A DNA stretch of 15,426 nucleotides from Lachnospiraceae bacterium (lineage in GTDB: Bacteria > Bacillota > Clostridia > Lachnospirales > Lachnospiraceae). Shown one piece after another: positions 7,585 through 14,826 of the stretch. Position numbers and translations under genes: made by a program. A model generated the notes under the pieces. That model saw only the letters and a program-made list of their open reading frames with translations. It had not been told where the DNA came from and searched no databases. Positions within the stretch are counted from its first letter, which is position 1, and each line of letters starts with the position of its first letter. Location: the NCBI GenBank assembly GCA_017444545.1, contig JAFSWJ010000333.1, forward strand, positions 1 to 15,426. Direction: 5' to 3'.

Positions 7585-9942
7585 ATGAACGAGAAAGTAC
7601 TGAATAAACTTGAATTTGATAAAGTGACCGATATGCTGACAGCCTTTGCCTCCGGAAGAGAGGCAAAGGAGCTGTGCAGAAAAACCTCTCCGGTAAAGGA
7701 TCTGTCTTTGCTTGAACGTCTGCAGCAGGAAAACGAGGACGCCCTGAACCGGATATTCAAAAAGGGAGCCCCTGCTTTTGGTGCCATAAAGGATATCCGC
7801 AGAAGTATCCTCAGCACAAAGCAGGAATTCATCCTCTCCATGCGCGAGCTTTTAGATGTCGCATCTACGCTTGAAGGTTTTGCCTCGCTTTCATCCTATG
7901 GAGATGATGAAACGGAAGATTCTCTTTCGGACCGCTTTTCATGTATCAGTCCCCTGCCCGGCATCCCTGCCCGTATCAGAAAATGCATCATCTCGGAGGA
8001 TGAGATCGCCGATGATGCATCATCAAAGCTGAAGGACATCAGAAGAAGGATCCGTACATCAAATGACAGGATCCGATCGGACTTAAATTCCATGATCAAC
8101 GGATCGCTGCGTACATATCTCATGGATCCGGTGATCACCATCAGGAACGGCAGATTCTGTCTGCCTGTCAAAGCAGAGTGCAAAAATCTCGTGCCCGGAA
8201 TGGTTCATGATACTTCCTCCACCGGCTCAACCCTCTTCATAGAACCGGAAGGCTGCGTGAAACTGAACAATGATATCAGAGAGCTTCAGATAGAAGAAAA
8301 GCAGGAGATCCAAAACATCCTTGCCGATCTGTCCTCCATGATCAGCCTCCATTGCGAGGAGATAACCGCCGGTCTGGACATAGCAACGGAGCTTGATCAT
8401 ATTTTTGCAAGGGCAAAGCTTGCCGCTGACATGAATGCCATGAGGCCGAAGTATTCGGATGACCTTTCCGTGGATATAAAAAAGGCCAGACATCCGCTGC
8501 TTGACAAAAAGAAGGTCGTTCCCATAGACATCAGGCTGGGAAAGGATTTCGACCAGCTTGTCATCACGGGTCCCAACACCGGCGGAAAGACAGTCACCCT
8601 GAAAACGATCGGTCTGCTGCATATCATGGGTCTGTCCGGTCTTTTCATCCCTGCTGCGGATGATTCAACTCTGGGACTTTTTTCGGAGATCTTTGCCGAC
8701 ATAGGAGATGAGCAGTCGATAGAACAGTCACTGTCCACCTTTTCTTCGCACATGACAAATATCGTGGGAATACTTCGATCATACACCAAAGACTCCCTCT
8801 GTCTTTTTGACGAGCTGGGTGCCGGTACCGATCCGGAAGAGGGCGCCGCCCTTGCGCAGTCCATCCTGAATTTTCTGCATGTACGCGGCGTACGCACGGT
8901 TGCCACCACGCATTATTCCGAACTCAAGATATATGCTCTCAATACGGAAGGCATTGAAAATGCCTGTCAGGAATTTAACGTTGAAACCCTTTCACCCACC
9001 TATCATCTGCTGATCGGTGTCCCCGGAAAGAGCAATGCCTTTGCCATCTCAAAAAAACTCGGGCTTCCCGGCTATGTGATAGAAGAAGCCGAACGCAGGA
9101 TGGACGAAAAGGACAGAGGCTTTGAAGATGTCGTGGGACGTCTTGAAAATGCCCGCATAGAACTGGAAAACGTGAAAAAAGAGTCTGAGAGAAAGCGTAT
9201 GGAAGCAGAGGAAAATGCCTCCAGACTCCAAAAGCAGAACGACCGGCTTGAAAAAGAAAGGGAAAGGATCCTCGGTGAGGCACGAAGGGAAGCAAGGCAG
9301 ATCCTGCAAAGCGCAAAGGACCGATCCGATGAGGCTTTGCGAAATATCCAGAAATACGGGACTGCAGCAAACAAAGAAGCTGTACGCAGGATGGAAGCAG
9401 ACAGGGCGGGACTACGTCTTTCCATAGATGAGGCTGCGGAGAAAACCCCTCAAAAAAAGGCTGCCGGGATAGACCCGTCAAAGATAAAGATCGGCATGGA
9501 GGTAGAGATCGTTTCCAGCGGATTCAAGGGTACCGTTGCCACGAAACCCGACCAGAAAGGTAATCTCACGGTTCTATGTGGTATAATAAAGTATCGTACC
9601 AACTGCTCGGATCTGAATGAGACGGTGATAAAGGATCCTTTTGAAAAAAAGAAGAAAAGATCCCCGGGAAGCGCAAAGGGACATGCCATGACTATCTCCC
9701 CCGAGCTCAATATCATCGGACAGACAACGGCAGACGGTGTGGAAATGATGAAAAAATATCTGGATGATGCCTATGTATCCCACCTTCCCGAGGTTAGGAT
9801 AGTACACGGCAAGGGCACGGGTGCTCTCCGGAGTGCCGTACAGGATGCCCTGAAAAAGATCAGATATGTAGAGGATTTCAGGAGCGGACAGTTCGGCGAG
9901 GGAGATGCCGGTGTCACGATAGTCAGATTCAAAGGGGAATAA
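7585..9942 (+). CDS. mutS2: Endonuclease MutS2 / ribosome-splitting ATPase
   Basis: A 785-residue MutS2. The family lacks the mismatch-recognition domain of MutS; it has been linked to suppression of recombination and, in Bacillus, to splitting of stalled ribosomes. Visible parts: an N-terminal core and clamp region (about 1-310), Walker A GPNTGGKT at 329-336, Walker B CLFDELGAGTDPEEG with D409-E410, a long charged coiled coil (about 520-640), a KOW-like segment (GMEVEIVSSGFKGTV) and a C-terminal Smr domain from about 708, with HGKGTG at 741-746. The usual LDLR motif at the start of Smr reads LNII here. I chose the ATG at 7585 because family members begin close to this NEKVLNKLEFDKV segment. 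A TTG at 7561 is in frame, and neither start has a good ribosome site. Two-component genes follow directly. Confidence 0.95.
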   Translation: MNEKVLNKLEFDKVTDMLTAFASGREAKELCRKTSPVKDLSLLERLQQENEDALNRIFKKGAPAFGAIKDIRRSILSTKQEFILSMRELLDVASTLEGFASLSSYGDDETEDSLSDRFSCISPLPGIPARIRKCIISEDEIADDASSKLKDIRRRIRTSNDRIRSDLNSMINGSLRTYLMDPVITIRNGRFCLPVKAECKNLVPGMVHDTSSTGSTLFIEPEGCVKLNNDIRELQIEEKQEIQNILADLSSMISLHCEEITAGLDIATELDHIFARAKLAADMNAMRPKYSDDLSVDIKKARHPLLDKKKVVPIDIRLGKDFDQLVITGPNTGGKTVTLKTIGLLHIMGLSGLFIPAADDSTLGLFSEIFADIGDEQSIEQSLSTFSSHMTNIVGILRSYTKDSLCLFDELGAGTDPEEGAALAQSILNFLHVRGVRTVATTHYSELKIYALNTEGIENACQEFNVETLSPTYHLLIGVPGKSNAFAISKKLGLPGYVIEEAERRMDEKDRGFEDVVGRLENARIELENVKKESERKRMEAEENASRLQKQNDRLEKERERILGEARREARQILQSAKDRSDEALRNIQKYGTAANKEAVRRMEADRAGLRLSIDEAAEKTPQKKAAGIDPSKIKIGMEVEIVSSGFKGTVATKPDQKGNLTVLCGIIKYRTNCSDLNETVIKDPFEKKKKRSPGSAKGHAMTISPELNIIGQTTADGVEMMKKYLDDAYVSHLPEVRIVHGKGTGALRSAVQDALKKIRYVEDFRSGQFGEGDAGVTIVRFKGE

Positions 9943-9944
9943 AA

Positions 9945-10646
9945 ATGGTCGACAAACAAAAGGTACTGATAGTTGATGATGATCAGAATATAGCGGAGCT
10001 CATATCCCTGTATTTCACAAAGGAGTGTTTCAACACCCAGATAGTAAATGACGGAGAGAGTGCTCTTTCAGTATTTGATTCCTTCAAACCCGATATCATA
10101 CTGCTAGATCTGATGCTGCCCGGGATAGACGGATATCAGGTCTGCAGGGAGATCCGCTCAAAAAGCTCTGTTCCCATCATCATGCTTTCCGCAAAGGGCG
10201 AGGTTTTTGACAAGGTACTGGGCCTTGAGCTCGGTGCGGATGATTATATGGAAAAGCCCTTTGATTCAAAGGAGCTGATCGCAAGGGCAAAGGCAGTACT
10301 CCGCCGTTACAGTGCCCCGCCCGCTTCAAAGCCCGACGATACAGGGGCAAAGGTTGTGGAATACCCTGATCTTTGCATCAACCTGACCAATTATTCCGTC
10401 ACATATTACGGAAAGAGCGTGGATATGCCCCCAAAGGAGCTTGAGCTGCTGTATTTCCTGACCTCCTCACCAAATCAGGTCTTTACCAGAGAGCAGCTTC
10501 TGGATCACATCTGGGGTTATGAATATATCGGTGATACCAGAACTGTGGATGTTCATATCAAACGTCTGAGGGAAAAGATAAAGGATCACGAAGCATGGCG
10601 TATCTCCACAGTCTGGGGCATAGGCTACAAATTTGAAACACTATGA
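9945..10646 (+). CDS. OmpR/PhoB-family response regulator
   Basis: A 233-residue DNA-binding response regulator. The receiver domain (about 5-120) has the acidic pocket D11-D12, the phosphoacceptor D55 in ILLDLMLPG, the switch Ser82 in MLSAKG and the conserved K104 in MEKPFD. The C-terminal winged helix (about 135-230) has PPKELELLYFL, FTREQLLDHIWGYEY and the recognition region TRTVDVHIKRLREKI. A GGGGAA site at the end of mutS2 precedes the ATG, and the stop of mutS2 is 2 bp away, so it is probably co-transcribed with mutS2. Its last codons overlap the start of the kinase gene (ATGA), the usual arrangement for a cognate pair. The regulon is unknown. Confidence 0.93.
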   Translation: MVDKQKVLIVDDDQNIAELISLYFTKECFNTQIVNDGESALSVFDSFKPDIILLDLMLPGIDGYQVCREIRSKSSVPIIMLSAKGEVFDKVLGLELGADDYMEKPFDSKELIARAKAVLRRYSAPPASKPDDTGAKVVEYPDLCINLTNYSVTYYGKSVDMPPKELELLYFLTSSPNQVFTREQLLDHIWGYEYIGDTRTVDVHIKRLREKIKDHEAWRISTVWGIGYKFETL

Positions 10647-12064
10647 AGCTGCACAAAACCCTTTATCTTAAATTTCTGCTTGCCTACCTGATCTTTGGTA
10701 TCCTTGGATTCATTCTGATCTCTGCCCTCACGGGGCGGATGATCGAGCATGTCCTCGTCAAAGATGAGGCGGAACGTCTCTATGCCACCTCACAGCTCAT
10801 CGCAACCGACTACGGCATGGAGCTCGGAAAGGCTCTGAAGGAAAGGGAAGATGCCCTGCGTGAACTGACAAGGACTGCCGGATACAGCGGATGCTATATC
10901 AGGATCATTGACAATCAGGGACGTCAGATCCTGTATTCCGGTGACAACGAGGGATCCGTGACCTCTTCGGTCATTTCCGAATTTGATGCCGCATCCACCG
11001 GTTCTTATTATATGACCGGAGATTTCTACGGTATCTTCCATGAACCACATCTGAGTGTTTTTTATCCCATAACCTACCGCTATACGGTGATGGGTTATGT
11101 CATAGCCCATGCTCCGCTAAAAGATATAAAAGAGCTTTCAAACAGGCTTCTGAACATCACCTATATCTCTTTTCTGGGCATATTTATCCTGAGCCTGCTG
11201 ATCCTTATACTATTTTCACAGGCAGTATACATTCCACTGAGAAAAACCATCAGAGCCGCTGAGGAATATGCCCGCGGCAACATGGATTATCCGCTTGATA
11301 TCCACAGGCGGGATGAGATGGGCTATCTTTCGGGTACCCTGAATTTCATGGCACAGGAGATCGCGAGAACCGAGGATGACCAGAGGAAATTTATCTCAAA
11401 TGTTTCCCACGATTTCCGTTCACCGCTGACCTCCATCAGAGGATATCTTGCAGCTATGATAGACGGGACCATTCCCCCTGAAATGCATGAAAAATATCTG
11501 ACCATAGTTCTGAATGAGACAGAGAGGCTGACAAAGCTCACAAACGGGCTTTTGGAGCTGAATTCCCTCAACGAAAAGGGTATGATCCTGACTGTCACGG
11601 ATTTTGACATCAATTCCATGATCAAAAGGACCTGTGAGACCTTTGAGGTACAGTGTGACAAAAAGAAGATCGCCTTCGAACTCATCCTTTCGGGCCGGGA
11701 GCTCTTTGTCAATGCGGACGCCGACAAGATCCAGCAGGTTCTCTACAATCTCATCGATAACGCGATCAAGTTCTCGCACAGCAATTCCATTATAAAGATA
11801 GAGACGACCGAAAAGAACGAAAAAGCTTTTATCTCGGTCAAGGACAGCGGCATAGGGATACCCAAGGATTCGATAAAGCTCGTCTTTGACAGATTCTACA
11901 AAACAGATCTTTCAAGAGGCAAGGACAAGAAGGGCACGGGTCTTGGACTTGCGATCACAAAGGAGATCATCCTGGCCCATAATCAGAACATAAATGTAAT
12001 ATCCACAGAGGGTGTCGGAAGTGAATTCATCTTCACTCTGAAGATCTCGGAAACAGAAGAATAA
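10643..12064 (+). CDS. Membrane sensor histidine kinase, partner of the adjacent regulator
   Basis: A 473-residue sensor kinase. It has a first membrane helix at about 8-30, an extracellular sensing domain of about 140 residues (31-171) with no cofactor motif I can name, a second helix at 172-196, a HAMP linker (about 197-245, with YIPLRKTIRAAEEYARGN), a HisKA dimerisation domain with the phosphorylated His256 in FISNVSHDFRSPLTSIRGYL, and a HATPase_c domain with NLIDNAIKFSH (N box), DSGIGIP (G1 box), FDRFYKTD (F box) and GTGLGLAITKEI (G2 box). All motifs needed for autophosphorylation are present. The ATG overlaps the regulator stop by 4 bp, which couples their translation. The layout resembles WalK/PhoR-type kinases without a PAS domain. 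The stimulus cannot be read from the sequence. Confidence 0.93.
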   Translation: MKLHKTLYLKFLLAYLIFGILGFILISALTGRMIEHVLVKDEAERLYATSQLIATDYGMELGKALKEREDALRELTRTAGYSGCYIRIIDNQGRQILYSGDNEGSVTSSVISEFDAASTGSYYMTGDFYGIFHEPHLSVFYPITYRYTVMGYVIAHAPLKDIKELSNRLLNITYISFLGIFILSLLILILFSQAVYIPLRKTIRAAEEYARGNMDYPLDIHRRDEMGYLSGTLNFMAQEIARTEDDQRKFISNVSHDFRSPLTSIRGYLAAMIDGTIPPEMHEKYLTIVLNETERLTKLTNGLLELNSLNEKGMILTVTDFDINSMIKRTCETFEVQCDKKKIAFELILSGRELFVNADADKIQQVLYNLIDNAIKFSHSNSIIKIETTEKNEKAFISVKDSGIGIPKDSIKLVFDRFYKTDLSRGKDKKGTGLGLAITKEIILAHNQNINVISTEGVGSEFIFTLKISETEE

Positions 12065-12076
12065 AAACTGTAACAA

Positions 12077-12155
12077 GGGGACAGTCCTCTGTTTCGTGAG
12101 GTACCGAAACAGAGAACCGTCCCCTCTGATTCTGTCAAAACAGAGAACCGTCCCC
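12077..12155. repeat. REP-like palindromic element, three copies of a GGGGACGG unit
   Basis: GGGGACAGTCCTCTGTTTCG (12077-12096) and CGAAACAGAGAACCGTCCCC (12105-12124) form an inverted repeat matching at 18 of 20 positions around an 8-base loop. An 18-base stretch of the right arm, AAACAGAGAACCGTCCCC at 12107-12124, is repeated exactly at 12138-12155. Units of the GGGGACGG type are known as scattered REP-like repeats in many Clostridia and other bacteria, often with Y1 (RAYT) transposases, none of which is in this window. The element lies between the convergent sensor kinase and ferredoxin genes and could form an RNA hairpin that stabilises 3' ends. On the minus strand only a delayed T-run follows, so it is not a classic terminator. 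The rest of the 113 bp gap shows nothing else. Confidence 0.8.
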
Positions 12156-12177
12156 CTGATCTGACGATTTGAAAAAT

Positions 12178-12348
12178 TTACTCTGCTGCAATGGCTCCAA
12201 CAGGACAGCCGGCCTCGCAAGCTCCGCAGTCAATGCAGGTTGCTGCATCGATCACGTACTTTCCGTCTCCTTCAGAGATGGCATTTACGGGACACTGTGC
12301 TGCGCATGAACCACAGCTGATGCATGAATCGTTTATAACATGTGCCAT
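12178..12348 (-). CDS. 2[4Fe-4S] ferredoxin
   Basis: A 56-residue protein starting MAHVINDSCISCGSCAAQCP, the typical small clostridial electron carrier. Two CxxCxxCxxxC sets are present: C9, C12, C15, C19 and C38, C41, C44, C48, each followed by Pro and a VNAI or VGAI turn, enough for two [4Fe-4S] clusters. The start is firm: GGAGGAAACC ends three bases before the ATG. It has its own likely promoter upstream and ends before the palindromic element, so it may be a single-gene transcript, although readthrough from the DUF1858 gene is possible. It would carry low-potential electrons in the cytoplasm. Which oxidoreductase it serves cannot be told from the neighbours. Confidence 0.96.
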   Translation of the reverse strand: MAHVINDSCISCGSCAAQCPVNAISEGDGKYVIDAATCIDCGACEAGCPVGAIAAE

Positions 12349-12383
12349 TTTGGTTTCCTCCTTGATACTTGTGATGTCCTCAT

Positions 12384-12413
12384 ATTATACAACAGGGTCC
12401 TTGAGTTAGCCAA
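12384..12413 (-). promoter_or_regulatory. Predicted sigma-A promoter of the ferredoxin gene
   Basis: On the minus strand TTGGCT (12413-12408) and a perfect TATAAT (12389-12384) are 18 bp apart, about 35 bp before the ferredoxin ATG. It lies in the 73 bp gap after the DUF1858 gene and suggests separate expression of the ferredoxin. Confidence 0.6.
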
Positions 12414-12421
12414 ATATAACT

Positions 12422-12619
12422 TCAGTCAGCGATGGCATTCATCTGTGATACCAGATCATCTGCATCTATGCCGTGAACCATAGCTGCTTCCTCAACAGTC
12501 TCGCCCATGGATGCAGGACAGCCTATGCAGTGCATGCCTATCTCCATCAAAAGAGGGATGGCATTCGGCTTGATCTTGAGAACATCGCCAATAGTCGTAT
12601 CCTTTGTGATCTCTCCCAT
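12422..12619 (-). CDS. DUF1858 domain-containing protein
   Basis: A 65-residue protein made up of a single DUF1858 domain: a TTIGDVLKIKPNAIPLLMEIGM start, then C31 and C34 in HCIGCPASMGETVEEAA, then a helical end. Family members are small redox- or metal-associated proteins (the hybrid-cluster-associated disulfide domain is related), often found beside iron-sulfur proteins; the biochemical role is not known. The two Cys could form a disulfide or bind metal. The start has AAGGAAGGTG 7 bases upstream. It follows exoA by 20 bp and is probably co-transcribed with it, while the neighbouring ferredoxin has its own promoter. Confidence 0.92.
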   Translation of the reverse strand: MGEITKDTTIGDVLKIKPNAIPLLMEIGMHCIGCPASMGETVEEAAMVHGIDADDLVSQMNAIAD

Positions 12620-12639
12620 ATTGTTTCACCTTCCTTTCA

Positions 12640-13392
12640 TCATTTTATCTCAAGCTCCACCGGACAGTGATCCGAACCCATTATGTCCGTGTGGATCTTT
12701 GCTTCCTTTATCCTGTCTCTCAGGCAATCAGAGAGTATGAAATAATCTATGCGCCACCCGGCATTTTTTGCCCTGGCACTGAACCTGTAGGACCACCAGG
12801 AATAGACATCCGTGACATCCGGATACAGGTATCTGAAGGAATCCGTAAAACCGGCTTCCAGAAGCTGTGTCATCTTTTGCCTTTCTTCATCGGTAAAGCC
12901 CGCGTTATGATGGTTGCTTTTTGGATTTTTCAGATCGATCTCCTCGTGGGCCACGTTCAGGTCTCCGCAAAGGATGACCGGCTTCTTTTTTTCAAGATCC
13001 TTCATATAGCTTCTCAGATCATCCTCCCATACCATCCTGTAGGAAAGTCTTGACAGATCCTGCTTGGAGTTGGGTGTGTAACATGTGATGAGAAAATGAT
13101 CCTCAAACTCAGCCGTGATGAGACGTCCTTCCGTGTCATGCTCTTTGATCCCCATTCCGTATGAAACATTTACGGGCTTTTTCTTTGTAAATAGGGCTGT
13201 TCCCGAATATCCCTTTTTTTCGGCATAGTTCCAGAAAGCCTCGTATCCCTTCGGGGAAAAATCTGTCTGTCCCTCCTGCAGCTTGATCTCCTGCAGGCAG
13301 AATGCATCTGCATCCGAATCCGCAAAAAAATCCTCAAAGCCCTTTTCCAGGCAGGCTCTCAATCCGTTTACGTTCCATGAAATATATCTCAT
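12640..13392 (-). CDS. exoA: Exodeoxyribonuclease III (AP endonuclease)
   Basis: A 250-residue member of the ExoIII/APE1 family that cuts DNA 5' to abasic sites and removes nucleotides from 3' ends during base-excision repair. Catalytic positions are visible: N7 in SWNVNGLR, E35 in CLQEIKLQ, the Tyr in ITCYTPNSKQDL, the Asp-Asn pair in ILCGDLNVAHEEIDL, WSYRFSARAKNAGWRIDYF for DNA contact, and the terminal Asp-His in GSDHCPVEL. Length is normal and nothing is missing. An AGAGGAA site lies shortly before the ATG. The 21 bp gap from the lipoprotein gene and the 20 bp gap to the DUF1858 gene indicate one transcript starting at or before the CCA enzyme. Confidence 0.96.
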   Translation of the reverse strand: MRYISWNVNGLRACLEKGFEDFFADSDADAFCLQEIKLQEGQTDFSPKGYEAFWNYAEKKGYSGTALFTKKKPVNVSYGMGIKEHDTEGRLITAEFEDHFLITCYTPNSKQDLSRLSYRMVWEDDLRSYMKDLEKKKPVILCGDLNVAHEEIDLKNPKSNHHNAGFTDEERQKMTQLLEAGFTDSFRYLYPDVTDVYSWWSYRFSARAKNAGWRIDYFILSDCLRDRIKEAKIHTDIMGSDHCPVELEIK

Positions 13393-13413
13393 ATCCGTTT
13401 CCTCTGATCCTGT

Positions 13414-14826
13414 TTAATCATCCTCGGCAAGTTCAGTAAATGAATAGGTTTCATCATCCGTGGAATCATCAAATGTGACGGTATAAGTCTTTGTCCTGTA
13501 ACCGTCCCTCCTCAGGGTTATGACATGGGTACCGGGGGTCTTTGAAAAGCCCGTGGGCACCACTCCCTTGTATGAACCATCATAATAAACCTCGGCTCCC
13601 TCCGGTGAATCTATATACAGCCTCCCCTTTGTTGTCGCCGGTATGGTACTGCCGGTCCCGGAGGACGACGAGGCTGCTGAAGAAGACGATGATGACAAGG
13701 ATGTACTTCCCGAAAGGCTTGTGGGCGGGTTATTCAGGGACACAGGCAGAGTCGATGAGCTCTTTTCCTTTTTTGTCCCGGTATCCTCATCCTCTGCTTC
13801 ATCAGTTTCCGTCAGCTCTATCTGTATGTTTGCCATCTCCTGGCCGACACTGATGTTTTCTTTGATGGGAAGGTAACCCTTTGCCTCCACCTCTATGCGG
13901 TACACTCCGTATTCAAGCTCTCTTGGCTCAAGGTAGTCGATCTCTTCTCCGTTTATCCTTACTTTTGGCTCGGCAGATGCCGGCAATATAGTGAAAACAA
14001 GAGTCCCGTATTTAATGAGCTCACCCTTCAGATCACTGATATCGACAGTGATCTCCCGGCCCCTTTCAACATCAATATGCTTCACGCCTCCGCGCCCGTT
14101 GTAGGTCACAGTCATGTCATAGGAGCCCTCGGGCACGTCGATTATCATCTCATCCGTGACGGGTTTTATGATATCCCTTCCTATCTGAACCCATCCGCCC
14201 GTGAAATACTCTGTTCCGGAAAGCCTCACATGACCGTCACCGCTTGTGATGATGATGCTGTAGGCATCATGATCCATTCCGGTGACCGTGATGGTATCAC
14301 CCTCTGCGATGTCAGCGGGTTTCAGTCTTTTCCCGCTCTTGAAAACGGGCGTATCCACATTTATCCTGTAGTTATCCTCTCCGCAGGAAAGCACCCCCCT
14401 GTTTGCATTCACCCTGTAGTTTTCCACATTTCTCCTGATAAACGCATCGGGGCTTTGCTGCAGCTTTGTGACCGTTTTTGAATGAACTGAGATATCCACA
14501 TCCACGACGGATCCCATGTCAAACAGTTCGATCACTGACACCTTGCCAAACCTGTCATAGAATTCCGTCAGCCTGTCATAGTTTACCTCATATACCCTGT
14601 TGTTTCCAGGATTCAAAAGCCTCACCGTTCCGGCTTCCTCATCGTGCGAGATATAGACTGCCGTGTCAGTTGCAGACAGACGGTCATCAAGTGCATTTCC
14701 CGAGGTATCCTCCACACCGGCAGCTGCCACAGGGGCTGCCTGTTTTTTTGCACACCCCGGGAGGATCAGTATGAAAAGGAGCAGGGCTCCTATAGTTTTG
14801 ATAATAAAAATTCTTTTGTATTGCAT
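13414..14826 (-). CDS. PEGA-domain lipoprotein
   Basis: A 470-residue secreted lipoprotein. The N-terminus MQYKRIFIIKTIGALLLFIL with lipobox LPGC (C25) is a typical lipoprotein signal, so the protein should be anchored outside the membrane. A region without recognised motifs (about 40-220) is followed by beta-rich PEGA-like units: a weak one at about 225-265 and clearer ones at about 273-340 and 401-456 (PEGAEVYYDGSYKGVVPT). Between the last two lies a Ser/Thr-rich linker (about 355-400) with runs of Ser, probably a flexible wall spacer. The frame extends further upstream to 14949, but I chose the ATG at 14826 because of the signal peptide and a GGAGG site 7 bases before it. It overlaps the CCA-enzyme gene by 37 bp. 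PEGA domains are thought to bind surface or cell-wall partners; the exact job is unknown. Confidence 0.88.
   Translation of the reverse strand: MQYKRIFIIKTIGALLLFILILPGCAKKQAAPVAAAGVEDTSGNALDDRLSATDTAVYISHDEEAGTVRLLNPGNNRVYEVNYDRLTEFYDRFGKVSVIELFDMGSVVDVDISVHSKTVTKLQQSPDAFIRRNVENYRVNANRGVLSCGEDNYRINVDTPVFKSGKRLKPADIAEGDTITVTGMDHDAYSIIITSGDGHVRLSGTEYFTGGWVQIGRDIIKPVTDEMIIDVPEGSYDMTVTYNGRGGVKHIDVERGREITVDISDLKGELIKYGTLVFTILPASAEPKVRINGEEIDYLEPRELEYGVYRIEVEAKGYLPIKENISVGQEMANIQIELTETDEAEDEDTGTKKEKSSSTLPVSLNNPPTSLSGSTSLSSSSSSAASSSSGTGSTIPATTKGRLYIDSPEGAEVYYDGSYKGVVPTGFSKTPGTHVITLRRDGYRTKTYTVTFDDSTDDETYSFTELAEDD

Noticed and set aside
8397..8909. 170-codon minus-strand open frame inside mutS2
   Set aside because: It lies fully opposite the ATPase domain of mutS2, has Ser/Pro-rich low-information sequence and no ribosome site; it is a shadow frame.
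12077..12124. Inverted repeat as an intrinsic terminator of the sensor kinase operon
   Set aside because: On the plus strand it is followed by TCTGATTCTG without a T-run; on the minus strand the T-run is about ten bases away. It is better explained as a REP-like repeat.
12138..12155. CRISPR-like repeat
   Set aside because: Only three short units, one inverted, with no regular spacers and no cas genes nearby.
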